The translations under genes were made by a program, and so were the position numbers. The notes under the pieces are model-generated. The model worked only from the letters and a program-made list of their open reading frames with translations, was not told the DNA's origin and did not search any database. This document shows, piece after piece, positions 50,014-59,179 of a stretch of 64,000 nt of DNA. Origin of the DNA: Streptomyces gilvus (GTDB taxonomy: Bacteria; Actinomycetota; Actinomycetes; Streptomycetales; Streptomycetaceae); contig NZ_JAKWBE010000003.1 in NCBI RefSeq assembly GCF_022513565.1, forward strand, positions 248,001 through 312,000, read 5' to 3'. Numbering within the stretch: the stretch's first letter is position 1; each line of letters starts with the position of its first letter.

Positions 50014-50879
50014 GAGGACGGCTCGCTGTCGTCCTTGACGTAGATCGAGAAACGGCGCGATCCGAGCTGTCCGGAGGCGAGGCCGATGTACAGCTTCGGG
50101 TCGGCGCCGCCGCGCAGGCCGAGGCCCTCCGGTTCGCGGTAGGTGAGCGAGTACCCGGCCTGGGTGCGCATCCGCTGGAGGAGTTTCCCGGAGTGGATGT
50201 CCAGGCAGGAGAGATAGGCGTTGCCGTGTTTCGCGGGCGGGTTGGTGACGTCGTCGTAAGCGGTTCCGGCCAGTTGGTAGACGTGGTCGCCGTGCAGGGC
50301 GTACCCCTGGAAGGCGATGTCGGGGTCGGGATGCAGTCCGGTCTGCGCGAAGTCGGCGAGCGGGTCGTCGTACTTCTTCGCGAGGAACACGTCGAGGTCC
50401 CAGACCCGGTAGCGGGGCAGGCCCTTCATGCGGTGGCGGACGGCGATGCGCTTCGACGTCATGCACACGGAGGGCTGGTTGCTGGTGGAGCCGGCTATCG
50501 GCTTGAGTATCTCGACGTCCGCGTTGGTGCGGGTGGCCCGGTCCGCGAAGCGGAAGCGGGTGACGCCGCGGCCGTAACCGCCCCTGGCGTCGCACTCGGT
50601 CCAGATCCAGGCGGTGCCGTCGGCGTCGTTCTGCACGCCCATGCTGACGCCGTGCCCGAAGCCCTTGAGGTACATGTACCCGAGCCGGTTGCCCTGGTAG
50701 TCCAGCCGGTTGAGGCAGAGATCGCCGGCCTCGTGGCCGGTGGCGGTGATCTGCAGGACGTACAGGTGTTTGTTGTGCTCGTCGAAGGCGAACGACTGCA
50801 GGACCGTCGGCTCCTTGAGTGTGGCCTTCTTGGACAGCCAACTCTTCGACGGGACCGCCAGGTTGACGCGTGTGGGCAC
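50010..50879 (-). CDS. Beta-propeller-like protein (phage receptor-binding/TagC-like)
   Basis: The GTG at 50879 has AGGGAG upstream and gives 289 residues. Repeated beta blades appear: LQSFAFDEHNKHLYVLQITA, RLGYMYLKGFGHGVSMGV, TAWIWTECDA and YLSCLDIHSGKLLQRMR. This matches proteins annotated in Streptomyces as teichoic acid biosynthesis protein C or phage baseplate protein, of a propeller family shared with phage receptor-binding proteins (from memory). No signal peptide is seen. Function is uncertain: a wall-polymer or sugar-binding role is plausible. It is convergent with the TPR gene. Confidence 0.65.
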   Translation of the reverse strand: MPTRVNLAVPSKSWLSKKATLKEPTVLQSFAFDEHNKHLYVLQITATGHEAGDLCLNRLDYQGNRLGYMYLKGFGHGVSMGVQNDADGTAWIWTECDARGGYGRGVTRFRFADRATRTNADVEILKPIAGSTSNQPSVCMTSKRIAVRHRMKGLPRYRVWDLDVFLAKKYDDPLADFAQTGLHPDPDIAFQGYALHGDHVYQLAGTAYDDVTNPPAKHGNAYLSCLDIHSGKLLQRMRTQAGYSLTYREPEGLGLRGGADPKLYIGLASGQLGSRRFSIYVKDDSEPSS

Positions 50880-50887
50880 CTTGCTCC

Positions 50888-50930
50888 CTCAAGTCCTGTG
50901 GGCACCCCCTCGGCACCCGCAGGACTTGAG
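50888..50930 (-). terminator. hppD terminator hairpin
   Basis: CTCAAGTCCTGTGGG (50888-50902) pairs with CCCGCAGGACTTGAG (50916-50930) with one G-T pair, around 13 bases. It follows hppD on the minus strand and precedes the propeller-like gene. Confidence 0.7.
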
Positions 50931-50950
50931 AGTGTCAACCGGCGTTCACC

Positions 50951-52177
<1,227 letters not shown>

Positions 52178-52240
52178 TCAGTACGGGGCCCCGGTTGGCG
52201 GCTCTTCTGTACAGGATGACCACCGGCTGAGGAGGCTGCT

Positions 52241-52720
52241 GTGGCGATCGACGGACTGGACGGCCGGATCATCGTGCTGCTGGCGCGGGAGCCGCGGATC
52301 GGGGTGCTGGAGATGTCCCGGCGGCTGGGGGTGGCGCGCGGGACCGTGCAGGCGCGGCTGGACCGGCTCCAGTCGAACGGAGTCATCCGCGGCTTCGGTC
52401 CTCAGGTGGACCCGGCGGCCCTCGGCTACCCCGTCACCGCCTTCGCCACGCTGCAGATCCGCCAGGGCCAGGGCGCCGACGTACGGGCGCACTTGGCGAC
52501 CGTGCCGGAGGTGCTGGAACTGCACACCACCACTGGCAGCGGGGACATGCTGTGCCGGCTGGTGGCCCGCTCGAACGCGGATCTCCAGCGGGTGATCGAC
52601 CGGGTCGTCGGTATCGACGGGATCGTCCGGGCCGCCACCGCGATCGTGATGGAGAACCCCGTCCCGTTGCGGATCATCCCGCTGGTGGAGCAGGCGGCAC
52701 TGGACGAGGAGGGTGCCTGA
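52241..52720 (+). CDS. hpdR: Lrp/AsnC-family regulator
   Basis: The 159-residue protein has the Lrp layout: HTH (LDGRIIVLLAREPRIGVLEMSRRLGVARGTVQARLDRLQSNGVIRG), then the RAM domain (AFATLQIRQGQGADVRAHLATVPEVLELHTTTGSGDMLCRLV). The GTG start has GAGGAGG. Divergence from hppD fits the S. coelicolor regulator HpdR, which I recall represses hppD with 4-HPP as ligand. The name follows this recollection. Confidence 0.85.
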   Translation: MAIDGLDGRIIVLLAREPRIGVLEMSRRLGVARGTVQARLDRLQSNGVIRGFGPQVDPAALGYPVTAFATLQIRQGQGADVRAHLATVPEVLELHTTTGSGDMLCRLVARSNADLQRVIDRVVGIDGIVRAATAIVMENPVPLRIIPLVEQAALDEEGA

Positions 52721-52794
52721 CCGACCGGCGGGGGTGAGCGCGGGGCGGGGCGGGGACTTGCGGCGCGGGGACTGCGGGAAGAGTTACAAAGAAG

Positions 52795-52830
52795 GCGTTG
52801 CAAAGGACCCTTTGCAACGCTACCTTTGCA
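52795..52830. promoter_or_regulatory. Perfect palindrome plus third half-site before the ArsR gene
   Basis: GCGTTGCAAAGG (52795-52806) and CCTTTGCAACGC (52809-52820) form a perfect 12-bp inverted repeat with a two-base spacer, and CCTTTGCA recurs at 52823-52830. The ATG is at 52834. It is likely an autoregulatory operator. Confidence 0.8.
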
Positions 52831-52833
52831 TGT

Positions 52834-53421
52834 ATGGCCGAGCAGCCCGAAGAACGCCGTATCCACACTCTCGACGCCCGCTCCCTGCGCGGGCTGGCCC
52901 ACCCCCTGCGCATGCAGCTGCTGGACGCACTGCGCTTCGGCGGTCCGGCCACCGCTTCCCAACTCGCCGAGAGACTGGGCGAGTCGAGCGGAGCCACCAG
53001 CTACCACCTGCGTCAACTCGCGGCGCACGGTTTCGTGGAGGACGACCCCGAGCGGGGCAAGGGGCGGGAGCGGTGGTGGCGGGCCGCCGTCCAGGGGCTC
53101 GCCTTCGACGACAGCCTCCTCACCGATGCCAACCCCGCCGTGCGCGGAGCCGCCGACACCTATCTCCACGAGGTCGCCACCGCCCAGGGCCGGGAACTGG
53201 CGACCTGGATCGGCACCCGCCAGGACTGGTCCGAGGAGTGGAACAAGCGGTGGGACATGAGCAGCATGACCCTCCGCCTCACCCCCGACCTGACCCGTGA
53301 ACTCGTCGAGAAGATGCACGCCCTCGTCGAGAGCTACCGCGATCTGCCCGCCACCGAGGACGACCCGCAGGCGGAGACGATCCGCGTGCAGACGCGCGCC
53401 TTCCCCCTGACCACGGACTGA
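52834..53421 (+). CDS. ArsR-type winged-helix regulator with C-terminal extension
   Basis: The 195-residue protein has the winged helix LRGLAHPLRMQLLDALRFGGPATASQLAERLGESSGATSYHLRQLAAHGFVEDD in residues 18-71, with wing RGKGRERWWRA. The C-terminal 110 residues are helical (RGAADTYLHEVATAQGRELATWIG). No metal-binding cysteines are visible in the HTH, so it is not a typical metal sensor. ATG 52834 directly follows a strong palindrome. A 61-residue gene follows after 14 bp and may be part of the unit. Confidence 0.85.
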   Translation: MAEQPEERRIHTLDARSLRGLAHPLRMQLLDALRFGGPATASQLAERLGESSGATSYHLRQLAAHGFVEDDPERGKGRERWWRAAVQGLAFDDSLLTDANPAVRGAADTYLHEVATAQGRELATWIGTRQDWSEEWNKRWDMSSMTLRLTPDLTRELVEKMHALVESYRDLPATEDDPQAETIRVQTRAFPLTTD

Positions 53422-53435
53422 GAGGCCTGCCCGCC

Positions 53436-53621
53436 ATGCACCCGGAAACCCACCTCACCCTCCACCACGCCCGAGCCGCCGAGCTCCGCGCCGAGGCCGC
53501 CGCCCATCGGCTCGCGACGCAGGGCAGGGTCCCGCTCGATCTGCGCACCCGGCTGGGCTGGACCCTCGTCGACGTCGGGCTTCGGCTGGTGTCCGCGAAG
53601 CGGCCGGTGCTGGTCGGCTAG
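53436..53621 (+). CDS. Small basic/alanine-rich protein (61 aa)
   Basis: This short protein begins MHPETHLTLHHARAAELRAEAAAHRLATQG, a helix, followed by RTRLGWTLVDVGLRLVSAKRP, a second amphipathic helix. ATG is preceded by GAGAGG. It follows the ArsR gene by 14 bp in the same direction and is likely co-transcribed. I do not recognise the family; similar small proteins occur in other Streptomyces. Confidence 0.65.
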   Translation: MHPETHLTLHHARAAELRAEAAAHRLATQGRVPLDLRTRLGWTLVDVGLRLVSAKRPVLVG

Positions 53622-53636
53622 GGGCTCTCCCAGGTT

Positions 53637-54428
53637 CTAGCAGCTCGGTACGGAGTGCTTGCCGTTCTCCAGTGCCACCAGGGAGTCGACGGCGCCCTTG
53701 AGCGTCGTCACCGGGACCAGGCGCAGCCCCTTCGGCAGTTCCGACTTGGCGTCGCCGCACTCGTCCTTCGGCACCAGGAACACCGTCGCCCCGTCCCGCC
53801 GCGCGGCCTGCGTCTTCAGCGCCACGCCGCCCACCGCGCCGACCTTCCCGTCGGCGCTGATGGTCCCGGTGCCGGCGACGGTACGGCCCCCGGTCAGATC
53901 GCCCCCGCTGCCGTTGCCGTCGAGCTTGTCGATGATGCCCAGGGTGAACAGCAGCCCCGCGCTCGGGCCGCCCACGTCGGCGAGTTTGAGGGTGACCTTG
54001 ACGTCCTTGGCGTTGAGGTCGAGGTACTTCAGGGCCGCCTGTGTCGCCGCGTCCTGCGACTCCTTCATCTGCGCGGTGTTGTGCTGTTGGATCTCCTTCG
54101 TGCTCTGCCCGCTCGGATAGACCGAGTCGCGCGGCATCACGGCCTGGTCCGTGGCGAACCAGGCGGAGAGCACGTCCCCGAGGGAGACCCGGGTGTCCGG
54201 GTTGGTCGCCTCGATGGTCGTCATCCGCAGCTGCCCGCTGGTCTGCCGGGTCTTGGCACCGGAGATCGTGATGACCGGCGTGCCCTGGTTGTCCCCGAGG
54301 ACGTTCGCCGTCATCCCGGGCTGCGCCAGTGAGAACGGCAGCGGCGCGAACACGGCCGTGGCGATCAGCGCCACGACGGGCGCGGCGCAGACGGCGAGGG
54401 CCTGGGGGCGTGTGAGGCGAGAGAGCAC
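53637..54428 (-). CDS. Membrane-anchored S16 (Lon-like) serine protease
   Basis: The 263-residue protein has an N-terminal membrane helix (QALAVCAAPVVALIATAVFAPLPF), a periplasmic region and an S16 domain. Its Ser-Lys dyad is Ser156 (DVGGPSAGLLFTLG) and Lys205 (GAVGGVALKTQAARR), about 49 residues apart as in Lon. The YlbL family has an intervening PDZ domain; here the middle region is short and no clear PDZ motif is seen. The C-terminus ends NGKHSVPSC. It is probably active outside the cytoplasm. GTG start. Confidence 0.85.
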   Translation of the reverse strand: MLSRLTRPQALAVCAAPVVALIATAVFAPLPFSLAQPGMTANVLGDNQGTPVITISGAKTRQTSGQLRMTTIEATNPDTRVSLGDVLSAWFATDQAVMPRDSVYPSGQSTKEIQQHNTAQMKESQDAATQAALKYLDLNAKDVKVTLKLADVGGPSAGLLFTLGIIDKLDGNGSGGDLTGGRTVAGTGTISADGKVGAVGGVALKTQAARRDGATVFLVPKDECGDAKSELPKGLRLVPVTTLKGAVDSLVALENGKHSVPSC

Positions 54429-54481
54429 GGGATCAATCTAACGTGACGGTGACTTCCGGCCAGGCGTCGGTCGGGCGACGG

Positions 54482-55591
54482 TCAGCTCACGTACAAGTCT
54501 CGCCGCTCCCGCGTGAAGCGCCGCAGTGCGTCGGGCAGCGGTTCGATACCGATCCCGGGGGCGGTCGGGACAGGGAGGTGGCCGTCCTGGAGGACGAAGG
54601 GCTCGGTGATGTCCTCGGCGAAGTAGCGGGAGGAGGCCGAGGTGTCGCCGGGGAGGGTGAAGCCGGGGAGGGCGGCCAGGGCGAGGTTGGGGGCGCGGCC
54701 GACGCCCGTCTCCAGCATGCCGCCGCACCACACGGGGACACCGTGCGCGTGCGCCACGTCGTGGATGCGGCGGGCCTCCAGGTAGCCGCCCACCCGCGCG
54801 GGCTTGATGTTGACGACCCGGCACGCCTCCATCGCGATCGCGGAGGCGGTGTCACGGGCGTTGTGGAGGGACTCGTCGAGGCAGACACGGGTCGTGAGGC
54901 GCCGCTGGAGCTGTGCGTGGGCGTGGAGGTTGTTCTCCTCCAGCGGCTCCTCGATCAGCAGCAGCCCGAACTCGTCCAGCCGCCTGAGGTGCTCGGCGTC
55001 CGCGAGCGTGTAGGCCGTGTTGGCGTCGACCTGGAGGGGCAGGGCGTCCCCGAAGCGGTCGCGCACCGCCCGTACCGGCTCCACGTCCCAGCCCGGCTCG
55101 ATCTTCAGCTTGATGCGGACGTACCCCTCGGCGAGGTAGTGCTCGACGTCGTCCAGCAGCTGGGGGACCGAGTCCTTGATGCCGACGGAGACGCCGGCGG
55201 GGACCCGGTCGCGGACGGCTCCGAGGTAGGTGGCGAGGGACATGCCGTACGACCGCAGCTCCGCGTCGAGGACCGCGGTCTCCAGTGCCGCCTTCGCCAG
55301 CTCGTGGCCCTTGGTCTTCGCCACGGCGGGGGCCAGCGCGGCCGTGGTGAGGTGAGGGAGGGCGGTGGCGCGCGGCAGCAGGAAGTCCCGCAGCACGATC
55401 TCCGCGCCGGCCACGAACTCGGAGCAGTACCGCGGCTCGGGGTCGGCGGCGAACTCCGACCAGCCCTCGGCCTCGTCCGTGACGACGTGCAGCAGGAAGG
55501 TGTCCTTGGTGGTCATCGTGCCGAAGGAGGTGCGGAAGGGGGAGACCAGGGGGATCGCGACATGGACGATCTCGACGCGTTCGAGCTTCAT
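54482..55591 (-). CDS. N-succinylamino-acid racemase (OSBS/enolase superfamily)
   Basis: The 369-residue enolase-superfamily protein has catalytic Lys161 and Lys163 (RIKLKIEPG), metal ligands Asp189, Glu214 and Asp239, and Lys263 (NIKPARVGG). These are the same positions I recall for the Amycolatopsis NSAR/OSBS. It is usually named MenC, but Streptomyces make menaquinone by the futalosine route, so racemisation of N-succinyl amino acids is the likely role. It overlaps the preceding GNAT gene by ATGA (4 bases), so the two are coupled. Length is typical. Confidence 0.9.
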   Translation of the reverse strand: MKLERVEIVHVAIPLVSPFRTSFGTMTTKDTFLLHVVTDEAEGWSEFAADPEPRYCSEFVAGAEIVLRDFLLPRATALPHLTTAALAPAVAKTKGHELAKAALETAVLDAELRSYGMSLATYLGAVRDRVPAGVSVGIKDSVPQLLDDVEHYLAEGYVRIKLKIEPGWDVEPVRAVRDRFGDALPLQVDANTAYTLADAEHLRRLDEFGLLLIEEPLEENNLHAHAQLQRRLTTRVCLDESLHNARDTASAIAMEACRVVNIKPARVGGYLEARRIHDVAHAHGVPVWCGGMLETGVGRAPNLALAALPGFTLPGDTSASSRYFAEDITEPFVLQDGHLPVPTAPGIGIEPLPDALRRFTRERRDLYVS

Positions 55592-56370
55592 TCGGTGGAG
55601 TCCTTCCGGGGCGTCCGGGTGAGCGTGTACCAGCCGTCGCGGGACATCCCGGTGGCCGTGAACCCCTGCGCGAAGGCCTCCGTGAACACCTCGCGGACGG
55701 CGTGCCGCCAGCGCAGGGCGAGGCGGGGGTCGGCGGAGCGCAGCTTGACCACGTCGTCCGGGACGCGGCACCAGACGTGCCGGTCGGCGCGGTCGCGCCG
55801 GGCCAGCGTCCCGCCGTCGGGGGCCGTGTGCGTGGCGGGCGCCGTCTCTCGGTCGCCGGTCTCGTCCGGTGTCCGCGGCCGGGCGAGTTCCCAGGTGACG
55901 GTGAGCCGGTCGCTCTCGTCGCCGTCGTTCACGCCGTCGGCCATGGGGCCGTAGAAGTCGACGAGGTACTCGGTGCCGGTGGCGCCCAGTTTGACGAGGT
56001 TGAAGCGGGCGTTGCGGCCGATCAGCGGGTCGAAGGTCCAGCGCATGGTGCGCGCGCCGAGGTCCAGCGCCCAGGCCCGCTGGGCCTGCTTCACGTGGTA
56101 CCCGAGACCCTGGTCGGCGGCGGCGACCAGCGAGTACGTGGCCCGGTCCGGCCCGAACACGGCGGCGGACGCCCCGGCGAGCCGGGTCCCGTCGTAGGCG
56201 GCGTGCACGGCGCCGCCCGCGTGGACGAGGCTGCGCAGCACCTCGGCCGGATAGGGCGGGGAGCTGCGCGGGGTCTGCCACACGTCGCTGAAGTGGTCGG
56301 CGACGGCGGTGAGGCCGGCGACGTCGTGGACGGTGCGGATGGTCACTCCGGGCGGGCGGTCGAGCGTCAT
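55588..56370 (-). CDS. GNAT-family acyltransferase (COG3375-like)
   Basis: ATG 56370 gives 260 residues. The core has an N-terminal GNAT-like domain (HAAYDGTRLAGASAAVFG), GYHVKQAQRAWALDLGARTMRWTFDPLIGRNARFNL with the Gln-x2-Arg-x-Trp acyl-CoA region, and YLVDFYGPM. Proteins like this pair with NSAR in Geobacillus, where the GNAT makes N-succinyl-D-amino acids from succinyl-CoA for racemisation. A similar D-amino-acid conversion is expected here, but the needed M20 deacylase is not in the window. Confidence 0.82.
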   Translation of the reverse strand: MTLDRPPGVTIRTVHDVAGLTAVADHFSDVWQTPRSSPPYPAEVLRSLVHAGGAVHAAYDGTRLAGASAAVFGPDRATYSLVAAADQGLGYHVKQAQRAWALDLGARTMRWTFDPLIGRNARFNLVKLGATGTEYLVDFYGPMADGVNDGDESDRLTVTWELARPRTPDETGDRETAPATHTAPDGGTLARRDRADRHVWCRVPDDVVKLRSADPRLALRWRHAVREVFTEAFAQGFTATGMSRDGWYTLTRTPRKDSTE

Positions 56371-56398
56371 GCGACGAGTCTCGTCGGCGGGTGCGGCC

Positions 56399-56411
56399 CG
56401 CACATTGTGCG
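56399..56411. promoter_or_regulatory. CGCACAtTGTGCG palindrome upstream of PucR gene
   Basis: The palindrome CGCACA-T-TGTGCG is perfect (13 bp) and lies between the GNAT start and the PucR gene. A TTGT-N8-ACAA motif overlaps it. Likely a PucR-type operator (inference). Confidence 0.4.
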
Positions 56412-56489
56412 AGCGGACAAGGCGCGCGTACGTTCGTTTCCGGATCGGCCAACGGTTCGCCCGTTCACCACCGGCCCCAGGAGGAACCC

Positions 56490-58034
56490 ATGGACGCCTG
56501 CACGCTCGGCGACCTCCTGGACGTCATCGGCGGACCCTCCGTCCGCCTGCACACCGCCCCCGCCGGACTCACCGTCCCGGTCACCGAGGCGCTGCTGTAC
56601 GACGCCCACGCCCCGCAGCCGCACGCTCCGGGCGCGCTGCTCCTGGCGGTCGGCGTGCGCGCGGCCGCGGCCGGGCCGCTGGTCCGCGTCGCCGCACGGG
56701 CAGGGATGACCGGGCTCGTCGTACGCGGCCCGGACGGCCCGGTCGGGGAGGCCGAGACGCACGGCGTGGCGCTGCTGTCGGTCGGCGAGGACGCGGCCTG
56801 GCACCAGGTGCACCTGCTGCTGTCCTCGGCGATCGGCGCCGCCCGGCCCACGCCGTCGGCCGGCGGTCTCGGTGACCTGTTCGCGCTGGCGGACGCCGTC
56901 GCGGCGGCGACCGGCGGGGCGACGGCCGTGGAGGACCCGCGCCGACGGATACTCGCCTACTCCACCGTGCCCGGGCAGCCGGTCGACGAGGACCGCCGGC
57001 AGGGCATCCTCGGCCTGTGGGTCCCGGACGGCGCGGCCGACACCGAGCAGTACCGGGCGCTGTTCGCCGCGCCGGGCCCGCTGCGGCTGCCCGCGTTGCG
57101 CGACGGTGACCTGCCCCGTCTCGCGGTCGCCGTGCGCGCGGGCGGCGAGACGCTGGGCTCGGTCTGGGTGGTCGACGACGGCACGCTCGCACCCGACGCC
57201 GAGGAGACCCTGTCGCAGGGCGCGTCCACGGCGGCGCTGCTCCTGCTGCGGGCCCGGGCGGCGCAGGAACTGGCCCGCCACCACAACAGCGACCTGCTGC
57301 GCCGACTGCTCGACGGCACGGCGGACGCGGCTTCAGCCGCGCAGCGCCTGGGCCTCGACGGGCCGATGCGGGTCGCCGCGTTCGCCCTCGACGCCGCGAG
57401 CCTGCCGGACGCCGAGCAGACCGCCCTGCGCCTGCTGGACGTCGTACGGCTGCAGTGCGAGGCGCGTTACGGGCGGCACGCGTGTGTGCCGGCCGACGGG
57501 GTGGTGTACGCGGTGCTGCCGGGGCCCGGGGCGCGCCACAAGCGGCTGGCCGAGGACATCGTGGCGCGGGCGGGGCAGGCGCTTCGGGTGTCGGTGCGGG
57601 CGGGGCTGGGGGACGTGGTGGCGGGGCCGGCGGAGCTCGCGGGGTCGCGTCGGGACGCCGAGCTGGTGCTGCGGGTGCTCGGGCCGGAGCTGCCGGTGGC
57701 CACGCTGGACGAGGTGCGTGCGCGGGTGACGCTGCTGCGGCTCGCGGAAGTGCTGGGCGAGCGGCGGGAGTTGAGCGAGGGCGCGTGGCGGCGGGTGCTG
57801 GCGCACGACGCGGAGCACGGCACCGACTACGCGCACACGCTGGTCAGTTGGTTCGACGCGGGCTGCGACATGGCGGGGGCGGCGAAGGTGCTCGCCGTGC
57901 ATCCCAACACCTGCCGCTACCGTCTGAGGCAGGCGCAGCGGCACGTCGGGATCGACCTCGACGACCCCGACGAACGGCTGGTCCTGTGGCTTCAGTTGAG
58001 GACCCTGGCGGGACTCACGACAGCCACGCCCTGA
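56490..58034 (+). CDS. PucR-family transcriptional regulator
   Basis: The 514-residue protein has an N-terminal PucR sensory domain (MDACTLGDLLDVIGGPSVRLH to about 120), a GAF-like middle region (LFALADAVAAATGGATAVEDPRRRIL), and a C-terminal helix-turn-helix (LVSWFDAGCDMAGAAKVLAVHPNTCRYRLRQAQRHVGIDLDDP, residues 455-500). PucR proteins respond to purine or amino-acid catabolites. Divergence from the GNAT/NSAR pair suggests it controls that pathway (inference). ATG with GGAGGAA three bases upstream. Confidence 0.9.
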   Translation: MDACTLGDLLDVIGGPSVRLHTAPAGLTVPVTEALLYDAHAPQPHAPGALLLAVGVRAAAAGPLVRVAARAGMTGLVVRGPDGPVGEAETHGVALLSVGEDAAWHQVHLLLSSAIGAARPTPSAGGLGDLFALADAVAAATGGATAVEDPRRRILAYSTVPGQPVDEDRRQGILGLWVPDGAADTEQYRALFAAPGPLRLPALRDGDLPRLAVAVRAGGETLGSVWVVDDGTLAPDAEETLSQGASTAALLLLRARAAQELARHHNSDLLRRLLDGTADAASAAQRLGLDGPMRVAAFALDAASLPDAEQTALRLLDVVRLQCEARYGRHACVPADGVVYAVLPGPGARHKRLAEDIVARAGQALRVSVRAGLGDVVAGPAELAGSRRDAELVLRVLGPELPVATLDEVRARVTLLRLAEVLGERRELSEGAWRRVLAHDAEHGTDYAHTLVSWFDAGCDMAGAAKVLAVHPNTCRYRLRQAQRHVGIDLDDPDERLVLWLQLRTLAGLTTATP

Positions 58035-58271
58035 GCCGTTCCGGGGGCGCGGTTCGGCGCGGGGCTTCGGCGGTCCTTGGAGGACGCGGTTCAACGCATG
58101 GCCTCGGTGGTACCCGACAGCGCCGTTCACCATGGGGCTTGGGTGGCCTCGGGTGACGTGGGTCAGCGCAGGGCTTCGGCGACCTCCGGGGGCGCGGTTC
58201 GGCGCGGGGCTTGGCGGCCCCCGGGTGGCGTGCGTCAGCGGAGGGCTTCGGCGACCTCTCGGGCCGCGTCG
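58035..58271 (-). repeat. Degenerate ~36-bp tandem repeats from the 3' end of the IclR gene
   Basis: On the minus strand, alternate units are alike: one type reads GGTCGCCGAAGCCCT-CGCTGAC and recurs about 71 bp apart (the first copy is coding and holds the stop), and another type reads GCCCCGCGCCGAACCGCGCC and recurs too. About six units fill the space to the PucR stop. They are more diverged than other arrays in the window. Confidence 0.75.
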
Positions 58272-58876
58272 ACGACCCGGGGGCCGACCCGTTCCGGGAC
58301 CGCGTCGGCCAGCATCACGACGCCGACGCTGCCCTCGACGCCCGTGACCCCGAGCAGCGGGGCCGCCGCTCCGCTCGCGCCGGCCTCCAGCTCCCCGTGG
58401 GTCAGCGTGTACCCGGGCTCCCCCACGGGCTTGGCCCGCGCGGAGAGGATCGCCCGGCCGGCGGCGCCCCGGTCGAGGGGGTGCCGGAAGCCCGCCCGGT
58501 AGGCCACGTGGTAGTCCGTCCAGGTCGGCTCCACGACGGCGACGGCCAGTGCGTCCGCCCCGTCCACCAGCGTCAGATGCGCGGTCGCCCCTATGTCCTC
58601 GGCGAGCGAGCGCAGCGCCGGCAGCGCGGCCTCGCGCACCAGCGGATGCACCTGCCGCCCGAGCCGCAGCACGCCGAGTCCGACCCGGGCGCGGCCGCCC
58701 AAGTCGCGCCGTACGAGCGCGTGTTGTTCGAGCGTGGCGAGCAGCCGGTACACAACGGTCCGGTTGACGCCCAGTTTGTTGGAAAGCTCGGTGACGGTCA
58801 GCCCATGGTCCGTGTCGGCCAGCAGCTTGAGGACACGCAGTCCTCGGTCGAGCGTCTGAGAGGTCTCCGCGGTCAC
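58235..58876 (-). CDS. IclR-family transcriptional regulator
   Basis: The GTG at 58876 has GGAGGA nine bases upstream and gives 213 residues (GTG 58885 sits directly on the site and is less likely). The N-terminal HTH is LDRGLRVLKLLADTDHGLTVTELSNKLGVNRTVVYRLLATLEQHALVRRD, followed by an IclR effector domain with HLTLVDGADALAVAVVEPT, RHPLDRGAAGRAILS and GVEGSVGVVML. It could control a catabolic operon. An inverted repeat GCGTCAC-N12-GTGACGC lies about 50 bp upstream. The C-terminus is inside a repeat array. Confidence 0.88.
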   Translation of the reverse strand: MTAETSQTLDRGLRVLKLLADTDHGLTVTELSNKLGVNRTVVYRLLATLEQHALVRRDLGGRARVGLGVLRLGRQVHPLVREAALPALRSLAEDIGATAHLTLVDGADALAVAVVEPTWTDYHVAYRAGFRHPLDRGAAGRAILSARAKPVGEPGYTLTHGELEAGASGAAAPLLGVTGVEGSVGVVMLADAVPERVGPRVVDAAREVAEALR

Positions 58877-59179
58877 GACGCCCACTCCTCCAAGTGGTGA
58901 GGTCGACGGCCTCCGCGCGACGATGCGTCACCGAGTCCCGTCAGTGACGCGCAACAGAGGCCGCCGATCGGCCGGCGGTCCGGCCGATACCGGACCGCGT
59001 CGCTTCACGGCTGCGCTCCGCGGCGGCGCTGCCACGGGGCGTGTGCGTAGCGGGACATTAGCGGTGCGGGTTCGCTGAGCGGAAGTCTCCGTCCAGAATC
59101 CGGGCACCGGCCGGGACGGACTACCTCTGTTTGTCCTGGTATGGACGGTGCGCCACCGCGTCCCCGCGGGCCACCCGCG
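58877..59179. other. Intergenic region between helicase and IclR genes
   Basis: This 303-bp gap holds the IclR promoter region: an inverted repeat GCGTCAC (58925-58931) and GTGACGC (58944-58950), a possible IclR operator, and a nine-bp hairpin GCGGTCCGG/CCGGACCGC (58975-58998) that could end helicase transcription. No gene is seen. Confidence 0.5.

Noticed and set aside
54482..55591. menC for menaquinone synthesis
   Set aside because: No other men genes are visible and Streptomyces use the futalosine route; coupling with a GNAT points to N-succinylamino-acid racemase.
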